A DNA stretch of 37,299 nt from Bacillota bacterium (lineage in GTDB: Bacteria; Bacillota; Clostridia; Acetivibrionales; DSM-1351): the NCBI GenBank assembly GCA_023391425.1, contig JAEWAX010000102.1, positions 1 through 37,299 of the forward strand. The letters are read 5' to 3'. Under the pieces are notes generated by a model. That model saw only the letters and a program-made list of their open reading frames with translations. It was not told the origin of the DNA and ran no database searches. A program made the translations under genes and the position numbers. The stretch's first letter is position 1. Each line of letters opens with the position of its first letter. Of the stretch, positions 24,746-33,897 are shown in pieces.

Positions 24746-25222
24746 ATGGCTTATAGGGAAATAAGAACAGACGGGGATGAAATCTTGAGAAAAAAGAGCA
24801 GACCTGTTGAAGAAATCGATAAGAAGATACTTACACTTATCGAGGACATGGCCGATACTATGTACAAGGCAGATGGAGTTGGTTTGGCTGCTCCGCAAAT
24901 TGGCATACTAAAGAGAATAGTTACAATAGATACTGGTGATGGACTATATGAAATGATAAATCCTGTTATACTTGAACAAAGTGGAGAACAGGACGGACCA
25001 GAAGGCTGCTTAAGTATACCTGGTAGAACAGGTGAGGTTATAAGACCGATGTATGTAAAAGCAAAATATACAGATATACATGGTGAGACAGTTATAGTTG
25101 AAGCTGAAGAACTATTTGCAAGAGCTATTTGTCATGAAATAGATCACCTTGATGGTATTTTGTTCAAGGATAAGGCTCACAAAATGCATACAGACAAGGA
25201 AATCGAGGATATGAAAAAGTAG
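24746..25222 (+). CDS. def: Peptide deformylase
   Basis: Removes the formyl group from the N-terminal methionine of new proteins as they leave the ribosome. The three family motifs are complete: GVGLAAPQIG (residues 44-53), EGCLS (Cys88, metal ligand) and HEIDH (His130, catalytic Glu131, His134). At 158 residues it is a normal, short bacterial form. TTGGAGGT stands before the ATG. fmt, which adds the formyl group to Met-tRNA, begins 54 bases further on, so the two opposing steps are made together. Confidence 0.98.
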   Translation: MAYREIRTDGDEILRKKSRPVEEIDKKILTLIEDMADTMYKADGVGLAAPQIGILKRIVTIDTGDGLYEMINPVILEQSGEQDGPEGCLSIPGRTGEVIRPMYVKAKYTDIHGETVIVEAEELFARAICHEIDHLDGILFKDKAHKMHTDKEIEDMKK

Positions 25223-25276
25223 TATTCTTTAGTGTGGTTAAAATACATCAGATGAATGTAGGAGAGTGAAGGTAAT

Positions 25277-26212
25277 TTGAAAATTGTATTTATGGGGACA
25301 CCTGATTTTGCAGTACCCAGTCTTGAAATGTTGATAAGAGAAGGATATGAAATAGTAGCAGTTGTTACTCAGCCTGATAAACCAAAAGGCAGGGGTAACA
25401 AGATGTTTGCACCTCCTGTAAAGGAACTTGCATTAAAACATGGTATTGATGTGTTACAACCTGACAAAATAAAGACACCTGAATTTGTTGAGCTGATTAG
25501 AGCACTCAAGCCTGATTTGTTTGTTACTGTTGCTTATGGGAAAATTCTTAAAAAGGATTTGTTAGAAGTTCCAACTTTGGGCTGTATTAATGTACATGGT
25601 TCACTATTACCAGCATATAGGGGAGCTGCGCCAATTAATTGGGCAGTAATAAATGGAGAAAAAATAACAGGCATTACAACTATGTATACTGATGTTGGAG
25701 TGGATACAGGTGACATGCTACTGAGAAGTGAACTTGCTATAGCTCCTGACATGACAGCAGGTGAGTTAGATGGCAAAATGGCATTACTTGGTGCAGAAGT
25801 ATTAAAGGATACCTTAATTGAGCTAAAAAATGGCTCTCTCGTGAGAAAACCACAGGATGATGCTTTATCCTCATATGCTCCAATAATGTCAAAAGAACTT
25901 GGCCTTATTGATTGGAGTAAGACTGCACAGCAAATACACAATCTGGTTAGAGGAACAGGTCCTTGGCCTGGAGCATATACATTTTTGAATGGTAATAGGA
26001 TGAGGATTTGGAGGACAAGCCTCGCTTCATATAAAGATACAAACTTTGCTAATGGGGAAATAGCTCAAGTTAACTCTGATGGGATTTTAGTTAAGTGTTC
26101 TGATGGATTTATATTAGTAAAAGAAGTTCAGTTTGATTCTTCCAAAAGAATGAGTGTTGGTGATTATATAAGAGGCCATCAAATAGATGTAGGTGAAAAG
26201 CTTGGAAAGTAG
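25277..26212 (+). CDS. fmt: Methionyl-tRNA formyltransferase
   Basis: Formylates Met-tRNAfMet with 10-formyltetrahydrofolate for translation initiation. MGTPDFAVPSLEML opens the formyltransferase domain; NVHGSLLPAYRGAAPINW near residue 108 contains the catalytic Asn and His, and DVGVDTGDML near residue 143 contains the conserved Asp. The C-terminal tRNA-binding OB domain starts around residue 205. The 311-residue length is typical. The start is TTG at 25277 after GGAGAGTGAAGG. Its end overlaps the start of the DUF116 gene, so translation of the two is coupled. Confidence 0.98.
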   Translation: MKIVFMGTPDFAVPSLEMLIREGYEIVAVVTQPDKPKGRGNKMFAPPVKELALKHGIDVLQPDKIKTPEFVELIRALKPDLFVTVAYGKILKKDLLEVPTLGCINVHGSLLPAYRGAAPINWAVINGEKITGITTMYTDVGVDTGDMLLRSELAIAPDMTAGELDGKMALLGAEVLKDTLIELKNGSLVRKPQDDALSSYAPIMSKELGLIDWSKTAQQIHNLVRGTGPWPGAYTFLNGNRMRIWRTSLASYKDTNFANGEIAQVNSDGILVKCSDGFILVKEVQFDSSKRMSVGDYIRGHQIDVGEKLGK

Positions 26213-26948
26213 CGTAAAGGCGTTTATTCGTACAGCAATAGTTATTTTATCAGCATTTATCACTTTATTAATAGTGTTTAGTGTGGCATATGCTTATGCG
26301 TCGATAAATGTATACAATACAATATTGATTGCGTTTATTTTAATAATTTGTATTTGCATTTTAGTATCGATGTTAATGTGTCTGGCTATTGTTTATACGT
26401 ATAAGAAAAAAAAGGCAAAGGGCTTATTTTTATCACTTACTAAATTGGGATTAAGGGTAATGCTGCCAGTAGCACTACTCCTTACAAAGGCAAATAACAA
26501 AACAAAAAAATGTATTCAATATTTTTATATTGAATTGAATAATATTGTGGTTGAATCCGATAACAAGAAGTATAGCTTAGAGGATGTTATGCTACTGTTA
26601 CCACATTGTCTACAAAACAGTGAATGTGGACTAAAGGTCACTAACAATCCAAAACTATGTAAGAGATGTGGAAAGTGCAAAATAGGAGCATTGATGGAAT
26701 ATGCTGAGCAAAAAAATATAAATATATTTATCGCTACAGGAGGTACTGTTGCACGAAACATTATTAAAAAGATTAGGCCAAAGCTCATAATATCAGTTGC
26801 TTGTGAAAGAGACTTGATGAGTGGAATTTCAGATGTTAGGGGAATACCAGTAATAGGTGTTTCTAATATGCAACCAAATGGGCCTTGCTTTAATACAGAT
26901 GTGGATATTAGTGCAATTCAAAAAAGAATTGAACAACTTACTTTTTGA
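26202..26948 (+). CDS. DUF116 membrane protein with cysteine cluster
   Basis: About 248 residues. Two hydrophobic segments lie in the first 70 residues, followed by a basic region and a soluble DUF116 domain. Cysteines are grouped as CLQNSECGLKV and CKRCGKC, an arrangement that could bind zinc or an iron-sulfur cluster, and IATGGTVARNIIKKIRPKLI and VACERDLMSGI are conserved family segments. The function is unknown. TTG 26202 is chosen because AGGTGA at 26191-26196 lies five bases before it; GTG 26193 is the alternative. It overlaps fmt by 11 bases. The fixed place between fmt and a Zn peptidase in clostridial genomes hints at a link with translation or membrane quality control. Confidence 0.88.
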   Translation: MESSVKAFIRTAIVILSAFITLLIVFSVAYAYASINVYNTILIAFILIICICILVSMLMCLAIVYTYKKKKAKGLFLSLTKLGLRVMLPVALLLTKANNKTKKCIQYFYIELNNIVVESDNKKYSLEDVMLLLPHCLQNSECGLKVTNNPKLCKRCGKCKIGALMEYAEQKNINIFIATGGTVARNIIKKIRPKLIISVACERDLMSGISDVRGIPVIGVSNMQPNGPCFNTDVDISAIQKRIEQLTF

Positions 26949-27028
26949 TGTGGCAATAGTTATAGCTCGTATTAATTTGATAAATAATAGAGATAGTATG
27001 TATAAAGTGATATCATGGAGGTTATCAT

Positions 27029-27727
27029 ATGGGATATTTTTATATGGATCAATATTATTTAATTTTGGTTGTACCAGCTTTAATTATTTCTTTGATAGCA
27101 CAAATGCGCGTAAAAGGCACATTTAATAAATATAGCAGAGTAGGAAGCTCAAAAAATATGACTGGAGCTGAAGTCGCAAGATACCTTCTCAAGTCAAACG
27201 GAATATATGATGTACAAGTTATGCAGGTGGGTGGGAATTTGACTGATCACTATGACCCGAGGAAGAGGGTACTGCGTTTGTCGGATTCAACCTATGGTAG
27301 CACCTCTGTAGCGGCTATAGGCGTTGCAGCGCATGAAACTGGGCACGCATTACAACACAATGAAAAATATGGACCCTTGGTACTCAGAAGCACTTTAGTT
27401 CCAGTTGCAAACATTGGCTCGTCTGCAGGACCATATATAGCTATATTGGGCTTATTCCTTGGGTGGACAGTATTAGTTAATTTAGGCTTACTTTTGTTTG
27501 GTGGTGCGATAATATTTTATTTGATTACTCTTCCAGTAGAGTTTAATGCAAGTAGAAGAGCTATAGCCAGTTTAGAGAGCACCGGGTTACTTATGAGGGA
27601 TGAACTACTCTACGCAAAAAAAGTATTAAGCGCCGCTGCCATGACGTATGTTGCGTCAGCTTTGGTCGCAGTTGCAAGCTTTTTAAGATTACTTTTAATA
27701 GCAGGACAGAGAAGAGATAGGGATTAA
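27029..27727 (+). CDS. Neutral zinc metallopeptidase (YugP-like)
   Basis: A 232-residue integral membrane protein with an N-terminal helix (YLILVVPALIISLIA), zinc site HETGH at residues 102-106, and two to three further hydrophobic segments after residue 125. HExxH supplies two His ligands and the catalytic Glu; the third ligand probably comes from EFNASRRA near residue 172. B. subtilis YugP and relatives belong to this family; the natural substrate is unknown but membrane-protein processing is plausible. TGGAGGT precedes the ATG. Position between DUF116 and rsmB is conserved in the order. Confidence 0.9.
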   Translation: MGYFYMDQYYLILVVPALIISLIAQMRVKGTFNKYSRVGSSKNMTGAEVARYLLKSNGIYDVQVMQVGGNLTDHYDPRKRVLRLSDSTYGSTSVAAIGVAAHETGHALQHNEKYGPLVLRSTLVPVANIGSSAGPYIAILGLFLGWTVLVNLGLLLFGGAIIFYLITLPVEFNASRRAIASLESTGLLMRDELLYAKKVLSAAAMTYVASALVAVASFLRLLLIAGQRRDRD

Positions 27728-27821
27728 TTAAAGCTATAATGATTGTAACTGCTAATGTAGAAAAAATTATGCTTATGGTGACAATTTTGTAGCTCACATA
27801 ATTTTAGTATTGGAGAAGAAG

Positions 27822-29171
27822 ATGGCAATAGATTTAGCAAGAGAGACTGCATTAAAGATTTTATATGATATTAATGAAAATGATGCTTATTCAAACCTTT
27901 CTGTTAATAAGTATTTGGAAAGTGGAGATTTAAGGGAAATAGATAGAGCCTTTGTTACTGACCTTGTTTATGGAACTGTGAAGTGGTTACTACAAATTGA
28001 CTATATCATTGAAAAATTTTCAAGCATAAAAATTAAAAAACTATCGCCTTGGATTATAAATATTTTAAGGTTAGGCATTTACCAATTGCTACATACTGAT
28101 AAGATACCAGTATCAGCTGCATGCAATACTTGCGTAGATTTAGCCAAAAGATATGGTCATCAGGCATCAAGCCGCTTTGTGAATGCTGTTCTAAGAAATG
28201 TTGCAAAGAATATTGACAACCTCCCTTATCCTGATAAAGCAAATGTTGCTGAGTCTTTCAGCATTAAATACTCACATCCCAAGTGGATGGTTGAAAAGTG
28301 GATTTCACTTTTTGGAATTGAGTTTACTGAAGCACTATTAAAAAGTAATAATGAAGTACCTGATTTTACTATTAGAGTAAATACAATTAAAACAGTAAGA
28401 AATGAACTGGTAGAGGCACTACATAAAGAAGGCATAAAAACGAGAAAGTGGAAATATGTTGAAGAAGCAGTTGTCTTGGAAAATCCATCTTCCATTACTA
28501 GGTTAAAAGCCTTTAAAAATGGCCTTTTTCAAGTACAGGATGAAAGCTCAATGCTAGCTAGCAGAGTGCTTGATCCCCAAGAGGGTGAATTGGTTATTGA
28601 TGTATGCAGTGCTCCTGGCGGCAAAACAACTCATATGGCACAGCTTATGAATAATAAGGGTACGATAATAGCAAGAGATGTTCATCCTCATAAGCTGAAG
28701 CTGATTGAGAATACAGCCGCCAGATTAGGAATAGATATAATAAAAACTGAAATATTTGATGCTTGTCAGCTAGATGAAAACCTGATTGGTAAGGCTGACC
28801 GAGTTTTAGTTGATGCACCCTGTTCTGGTTTGGGAATAATAAGAAGAAAGCCTGATATTAAGTACTCAAAGAATCTGAGTGAGATAGATGAAATAGTTAA
28901 TTTGCAAAGGAAGATACTCAGCAATGCTGCTCAATATATAAAGGTAGGAGGATGCTTGGTGTATAGTACCTGTACCATATCACCGGAAGAAAATTTTGAG
29001 AACGTTTCAGCATTTCTTGAAGAAAATAATCAGTTTAAATTGATAGGCTTTGAAGAATTATTGCCAGAAAATCTTAAAATAAATAGCTCAAGTGAAGGGT
29101 ATATCCAATTATATCCCAACACTAATCAGACAGATGGCTTTTTTATAAGTAAAATGATAAGAGAGTTTTAA
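27822..29171 (+). CDS. rsmB: 16S rRNA m5C967 methyltransferase RsmB
   Basis: S-adenosylmethionine-dependent methylation of cytosine 967 of 16S rRNA (E. coli numbering). The N-terminal NusB-like RNA-binding domain covers roughly residues 1-140, and the Rossmann methyltransferase domain begins with DVCSAPGGKTTHMA. Both catalytic cysteines are visible, in VDAPCSGLGIIRR (motif IV) and in VYSTCTISPEEN (motif VI). At about 449 residues it has the normal length. GGAGAAG at 27812-27818 supports ATG 27822; a TTG at 27810 would add four residues. A 9-bp inverted repeat (27763-27771 with 27797-27805) lies just upstream. Confidence 0.97.
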   Translation: MAIDLARETALKILYDINENDAYSNLSVNKYLESGDLREIDRAFVTDLVYGTVKWLLQIDYIIEKFSSIKIKKLSPWIINILRLGIYQLLHTDKIPVSAACNTCVDLAKRYGHQASSRFVNAVLRNVAKNIDNLPYPDKANVAESFSIKYSHPKWMVEKWISLFGIEFTEALLKSNNEVPDFTIRVNTIKTVRNELVEALHKEGIKTRKWKYVEEAVVLENPSSITRLKAFKNGLFQVQDESSMLASRVLDPQEGELVIDVCSAPGGKTTHMAQLMNNKGTIIARDVHPHKLKLIENTAARLGIDIIKTEIFDACQLDENLIGKADRVLVDAPCSGLGIIRRKPDIKYSKNLSEIDEIVNLQRKILSNAAQYIKVGGCLVYSTCTISPEENFENVSAFLEENNQFKLIGFEELLPENLKINSSSEGYIQLYPNTNQTDGFFISKMIREF

Positions 29172-29239
29172 GTAAATAGTATAGAATAAACTATAAAATT
29201 AAATACATAATAATTTTAAATAGAGTAAATAGGTGTTTA

Positions 29240-30274
29240 ATGAATAATTTAATGGATTTGACGTTAGAAGAATTAGAACAAATGCTTTTAGATATGGGGC
29301 AGCAAAAGTTTAGAGCAAAGCAGATTTTTAAATGGGTAAACAGCGGCATCAAGTCTATTGATGATATGTCCAACATTTCTAAACAGCTTAGGCAAGAACT
29401 TGATAAGGTTTGTAAAGTTAGTAGAATTAAGCTCATCAATAAACTGGAATCAAAAATTGACCCCACAGCCAAGTATTTGTTTGAACTTGAGGATGGGAAT
29501 ATAATTGAGAGTGTATTAATGGAGTATAAATACGGTCTCACAGCATGTATCTCGTCACAAGCTGGCTGCAGGATGGGTTGCAAATTTTGTGCTTCAACAG
29601 GAGCGCATTTTTCGAGAAATTTGACAGCAGGCGAAATGTTGGATCAAGTTATGACTATGCAAGAGGATTCTGGCAAAAGAATAGGGCACGTTGTTTTAAT
29701 GGGTATAGGTGAGCCACTGGATAATTATGATAACGTAATTAAGTTTTTAAAAATCATTAACCATCCAGATGGATTAATGATTGGTTTAAGAAATATTTCT
29801 CTTTCTACCTGTGGCGTTGTACCTAGAATTTTACAGCTAGCAAAAGAAAATATTCCAATAACTCTATCGGTATCCTTGCATAGTGCTAGAGATGATAAGC
29901 GCTCAGAAATGATGCCTATAAACAAGTCGTTTTGTATTGACAAATTACTCTCAGCATGTAAGATATATACTGAGAGTACAAAAAGAAGAATTACATTCGA
30001 ATACGCAATGATATCAGGAGAAAATGATTCGGAGCAAGACGCTAAAGCTTTATCAGGATTATTGAAGGGAATGCTGTGCCATGTAAATTTGATACCAGTA
30101 AATACCGTTCAAGGCAATGGCTATAAGAAAAGCTCACGAATTCAAATAGATAATTTTAAGAACATTATGGAATCAAGAGGAATTGAGACTACTGTTAGAC
30201 GAGAGCTTGGCAGTGATATTAATGCTGCATGTGGTCAACTAAGGAAAAATAGACTCGACAGCAATATTAATTAA
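29240..30274 (+). CDS. rlmN: 23S rRNA and tRNA adenine-C2 methyltransferase RlmN
   Basis: Radical SAM enzyme that makes 2-methyladenosine at position 2503 of 23S rRNA and position 37 of certain tRNAs. The CxxxCxxC cluster is CRMGCKFC (Cys110, Cys114, Cys117). Cys103 in ACISSQ and Cys331 in AACGQL match the two cysteines that carry the methyl group and resolve the crosslink. EPLDNYDNV and the end REGLG-like RRELGSDI are family features. 344 residues, normal length. The ATG follows TAGGTG. It is a housekeeping member of the run between rsmB and the phosphatase-kinase pair. Confidence 0.97.
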   Translation: MNNLMDLTLEELEQMLLDMGQQKFRAKQIFKWVNSGIKSIDDMSNISKQLRQELDKVCKVSRIKLINKLESKIDPTAKYLFELEDGNIIESVLMEYKYGLTACISSQAGCRMGCKFCASTGAHFSRNLTAGEMLDQVMTMQEDSGKRIGHVVLMGIGEPLDNYDNVIKFLKIINHPDGLMIGLRNISLSTCGVVPRILQLAKENIPITLSVSLHSARDDKRSEMMPINKSFCIDKLLSACKIYTESTKRRITFEYAMISGENDSEQDAKALSGLLKGMLCHVNLIPVNTVQGNGYKKSSRIQIDNFKNIMESRGIETTVRRELGSDINAACGQLRKNRLDSNIN

Positions 30275-30313
30275 GCTTTTTGAATTTCTATGTTTGTATC
30301 AGGAGTGATTAGT

Positions 30314-31042
30314 TTGAAGTATGGAGTTAAGACCGATAGGGGATTAAAGCGGCAATTTAATGAGGATAACTGCAATGTTCTTGTAGGCCATCCAGGCGTC
30401 CCAACCTGTTTTGTAATTGCTGATGGTATGGGTGGGCATAAATCTGGCGAGGTTGCTAGTAAACTAGCAGTTGATTCAGTTTGCAACCACTTAATTAATG
30501 CAAACTGGGAGAATCAAGATGTTTCAGGGTTGTTAAAGGATATTATCACTAGCGTTAATGATGAATTATACAAATTCTCGCTACTTAATGAATCTACCCA
30601 AGGAATGGGGACAACGCTTATTATTGTTGTGCTTAAAAATGGAAAGTTATATATAGGACATGTAGGCGATAGCAGAGTATATCTAATTAAAGAAAATACA
30701 ATACAAAAGCTTACTTCTGACCATTCATATATAGAGGAGCTTGTGAAAAATGGCTCTATAACTAAGGATGAGGCTATTAATCATCCTAAAAAGAATGTGA
30801 TAACACGCGCTGTTGGATATGAACTTGATTTACAGGTTGATACATATGAAATTGATGTCTTTAAAAATGATCAGCTACTCCTTTGCACTGATGGCTTAAC
30901 AAATATGTTAGCAGAGGATGAGATACTTGGTATAATTAAAAAAATTGAAGATCCCCAGCTTGCATGTGATACTTTAGTTGAAAATGCAAATAATAAAGGT
31001 GGAGAAGATAACATAACCGTGATAGTCGGTAGAATAGATTGA
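30314..31042 (+). CDS. prpC: PP2C-family Ser/Thr protein phosphatase
   Basis: Metal-dependent protein phosphatase, partner of the adjacent kinase. Motifs with metal-binding aspartates are all present: ADGMGGHKSGEVAS, GMGTTLI, GHVGDSRVYLI, LLCTDGLTN and GGEDNITVI. About 242 residues from TTG 30314, the normal length for Stp/PrpC. AGGAGTGA at 30301-30308 fits this TTG; the ATG at 30290 lacks such a site. The kinase gene begins eight bases after the stop, the well-known Firmicute prpC-prkC order, followed by rsgA, rpe and thiN. It removes phosphate from targets of the kinase, which often include EF-Tu, EF-G and RsgA. Confidence 0.96.
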   Translation: MKYGVKTDRGLKRQFNEDNCNVLVGHPGVPTCFVIADGMGGHKSGEVASKLAVDSVCNHLINANWENQDVSGLLKDIITSVNDELYKFSLLNESTQGMGTTLIIVVLKNGKLYIGHVGDSRVYLIKENTIQKLTSDHSYIEELVKNGSITKDEAINHPKKNVITRAVGYELDLQVDTYEIDVFKNDQLLLCTDGLTNMLAEDEILGIIKKIEDPQLACDTLVENANNKGGEDNITVIVGRID

Positions 31043-31050
31043 GGTGAAAT

Positions 31051-32865
31051 ATGGAAGGTCAGATGCTTGGAAATAGATATCTTTTACTAGAAAAAATTGG
31101 TGGCGGCGGAATGGCTGTTGTTTATAAAGCTAAAGATACTCTCTTAAACAGGTTCGTTGCTATAAAGATACTAAGACTGGAATTCTCAAATGATGAGGAA
31201 TTTGTTAAACGTTTTAATGTTGAAGCACAATCAGTTGCTAGTCTATCTCATCCTAACGTTGTTTCTATTTATGATGTTGGTTACAATGAGGAAGTACATT
31301 ATATAGTAATGGAATATGTAGATGGGATGACATTAAAAGAGTATATAAATAAGCATGGAGCACTTGATTGGCAGGATGCTATAAAAATTAGCACTCAGAT
31401 TTGTTCTGCTATTGAGCATGCACACAAAAACAAAATTGTACATAGGGATATTAAGCCTCATAATATTTTATTAACTAAAGAGGGTGTAGCTAAGGTAACT
31501 GACTTTGGCATTGCGAGGGCAGTTACATCCTCGACAATTACTATGGTTGGAAGTACAATAGGTTCAGTACATTATTTTTCTCCAGAGCAGGCAAGGGGAG
31601 GTTTTATTGATGAAAAGTCTGATTTATATTCCCTTGGAATTGTTATGTATGAAATGGTTACTGGTAAGGTACCATTTGATGGTGAGACACCAGTTGCTGT
31701 TGCATTAAAGCAGATTCAAGAAATCCCAGTTGAACCAAGAAAGCATACTCCAAGTTTGCCTTACGGAGTAAATGAGATAATTTTAAAGGCCATACAAAAA
31801 GAGCAGAATCTCAGATACCAATCTGCAACAGCGATGATGATTGACCTTAACAAGGTATTGCTTCACCCTCAAGGTGGATTTGTTGGGCAAGAAATAGTAA
31901 ATAATCAGGCTACTATCAGAATGCAAACTGTAAATAGTTCAAATATTACAAATTTGGACAAAAATAAAGCTACTACAAACAATCAGTATGAAGCACAAAA
32001 ACAAAAAAAGAAGAATAATACAGCTTATTGGCTCGCAGGTATAACAAGCATTTTAATAATAGCAATTGCAGTATTTATAACTATTAGTTTGTTTAATAAA
32101 GGTAATGATAATACTACTTATCAAATAGAAAATTATAAAGGTAAGCAAATAGATGTTGTAAAACCAGAATTAGAGGCAAAAGGCTTTAAAATTACTGAAG
32201 TGTGGCAAGATAATGATAATATTGATAAGGGCATTATATTAGATCAGAATATACCAGCGGGAACGCCTTATAAAAGTGGAAAGTTTACCTCATTAGAGTT
32301 GACAATAAGTAATGGATCTAAAATGGTTACTGTTCCTGATGTCACGAATCGAGAAAAAAGAGTAGCACTCAATGACATAAAAACAGCAGGGTTAACATCT
32401 AGAGTTGAGGAAGAACACAATAAAGATATACCTACTGGCTATGTAATAAGGACTGAACCAGCAGCTGATGAGCAAGTGAAGGCAGAGTCAGAGGTTGTTG
32501 TATATGTGAGCAAGGGCGATGAGATAAAGCGGGTCAAAGTGCCAAATTTAGTAGGTAAAGATGAACTGGAAGCTCAAAAGCTTCTAGCAGCTTATAAGCT
32601 TGAACTTGGAACTATTCTCCCAGTTGGAATTACAAAGGGAATAGTTAATAGGCAATTACCAGAAGCTTATGAAGAAGTTGATGAAGGAGAATCTATTACT
32701 ATTTTCCTTACTCCACAAGAAGAAGCTGCAGCATCAACAACTTCTACAACTCCTGCGCAAGATACAGCAGCTACAAGTACTACGGCACCTGCTGCTGCTA
32801 GTTCAACGCCAGCTACTTCGACTACACCGGCAACAACAAGCACTGAACCAGCAGTTATTCCATAA
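31051..32865 (+). CDS. pknB: PASTA-domain Ser/Thr protein kinase (PrkC/PknB/StkP type)
   Basis: Membrane receptor kinase. The cytoplasmic domain (residues 10-270) has GGGGMAVVYK, Lys39 in VAIKI, HRDIKPHN (Asp133), DFGIA (Asp151) and SPEQA. One membrane helix (about 326-348) follows a juxtamembrane segment rich in Asn, Gln and Lys. Three PASTA repeats (about 355-430, 430-498 and 498-565) lie outside and bind muropeptides or lipid II, linking wall state to phosphorylation; in spore formers PrkC triggers germination. The final 40 residues are a low-complexity Ser/Thr/Ala/Pro tail, about a third Thr, which may be a surface stalk. GAGGTGAAAT precedes the ATG. Confidence 0.97.
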   Translation: MEGQMLGNRYLLLEKIGGGGMAVVYKAKDTLLNRFVAIKILRLEFSNDEEFVKRFNVEAQSVASLSHPNVVSIYDVGYNEEVHYIVMEYVDGMTLKEYINKHGALDWQDAIKISTQICSAIEHAHKNKIVHRDIKPHNILLTKEGVAKVTDFGIARAVTSSTITMVGSTIGSVHYFSPEQARGGFIDEKSDLYSLGIVMYEMVTGKVPFDGETPVAVALKQIQEIPVEPRKHTPSLPYGVNEIILKAIQKEQNLRYQSATAMMIDLNKVLLHPQGGFVGQEIVNNQATIRMQTVNSSNITNLDKNKATTNNQYEAQKQKKKNNTAYWLAGITSILIIAIAVFITISLFNKGNDNTTYQIENYKGKQIDVVKPELEAKGFKITEVWQDNDNIDKGIILDQNIPAGTPYKSGKFTSLELTISNGSKMVTVPDVTNREKRVALNDIKTAGLTSRVEEEHNKDIPTGYVIRTEPAADEQVKAESEVVVYVSKGDEIKRVKVPNLVGKDELEAQKLLAAYKLELGTILPVGITKGIVNRQLPEAYEEVDEGESITIFLTPQEEAAASTTSTTPAQDTAATSTTAPAAASSTPATSTTPATTSTEPAVIP

Positions 32866-32979
32866 ATGAGTTTGAGTACAGAGGTAAGCATTTGATACAG
32901 AGGTTCTTTGATTAAAGTTATTTAATAATTATTAACAATGTAATCAAAACCTAATGAAGTGATTTGAGGAGGTAATTAT

Positions 32980-33897
32980 TTGCCACTTGGTATAATCCTA
33001 AAAGGAATTGGTGGTTTCTATTACGTAAAAGAAGAAAATAATAACCAAATATATGAATGTAAACCTAGGGGGATATTTAGGAAGGATTCTATTATCCCTC
33101 TTCCTGGCGATAAGGTTGACTTCAGCATTCTTGATAATCAAGAAAAACTAGGTTCTATTGATCAAATACTTCCTCGTATTTCAGAGTTGGTGAGGCCAGC
33201 TATAGCGAACATTGACCAGATGGTAATTGTTTTAGCGACGAAAGCTCCAAATACTGATTTTATTCTATTGGACAAGCTTCTCATAACAGCAGAAATGAAA
33301 AAATTAAGAGTAATTATTTGTATAAATAAGATTGATTTAGAAGATGACATAGCTAATAATATTAGAGATGCCTATTCCTTAGCTGGGTATAAGTGTATTG
33401 AAATAAGCTCTGTTAAGAACATTGGATATGAACTTTTACAAGAAGAACTAAAGAATCATACGAGTGTATTTGCTGGACAATCGGGGGTTGGAAAGTCAAC
33501 TATTCTCAATCATGTAATGGATTCATGGGTTATGGAAACTGGTAGTGTAAGCAATAAGATAGAGAGAGGAAAACATACTACCAGACATGCTGAAATACTT
33601 GAACTTAAATATGGAGGATATATAGCTGATACTCCGGGATTTAGCTCATTCGAATTAGCAGATATTCAGTATAATGAACTTGAAAGCTATTATCCAGAGT
33701 TTAGAAACCATTTAAATACATGCAAATTCACATCCTGCAGCCATATTACGGAGCCAGAATGTCAAATTAGAGAGGCTGTAGAACGTGGTGAAATAGATAA
33801 TAATCGATTTCAGAGATATACACAGCTTTATAAGAATCTTAAAGACATTCCACAGTACAAAACAAAAAATTCTGAATCAAGGAGAGTGATAAAATGA
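32980..33897 (+). CDS. rsgA: Ribosome small subunit GTPase RsgA
   Basis: GTPase that checks late maturation of the 30S subunit. An N-terminal OB fold precedes a circularly permuted GTPase, so motifs occur in the order NKID, then SSVKN, then GQSGVGKST (G1), the switch TTRH, then DTPGFSSF. The C-terminal zinc finger uses CKFTSCSH and the Cys of EPECQ. 305 residues, normal length. The start is TTG 32980 after GAGGAGG. Its stop overlaps the start of rpe by four bases (ATGA). B. subtilis RsgA (CpgA) is a PrkC target, which fits the neighbourhood. Confidence 0.97.
   Translation: MPLGIILKGIGGFYYVKEENNNQIYECKPRGIFRKDSIIPLPGDKVDFSILDNQEKLGSIDQILPRISELVRPAIANIDQMVIVLATKAPNTDFILLDKLLITAEMKKLRVIICINKIDLEDDIANNIRDAYSLAGYKCIEISSVKNIGYELLQEELKNHTSVFAGQSGVGKSTILNHVMDSWVMETGSVSNKIERGKHTTRHAEILELKYGGYIADTPGFSSFELADIQYNELESYYPEFRNHLNTCKFTSCSHITEPECQIREAVERGEIDNNRFQRYTQLYKNLKDIPQYKTKNSESRRVIK

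Noticed and set aside
26857..27126. Plus-strand frame between DUF116 and the zinc peptidase
   Set aside because: It overlaps both neighbours in another frame; the real peptidase start has an excellent binding site at 27029.
32667..32891. Frames rich in Val/Ala or in Leu/Gln over the kinase tail
   Set aside because: They are shadows of the low-complexity Thr/Ser/Ala/Pro coding region.
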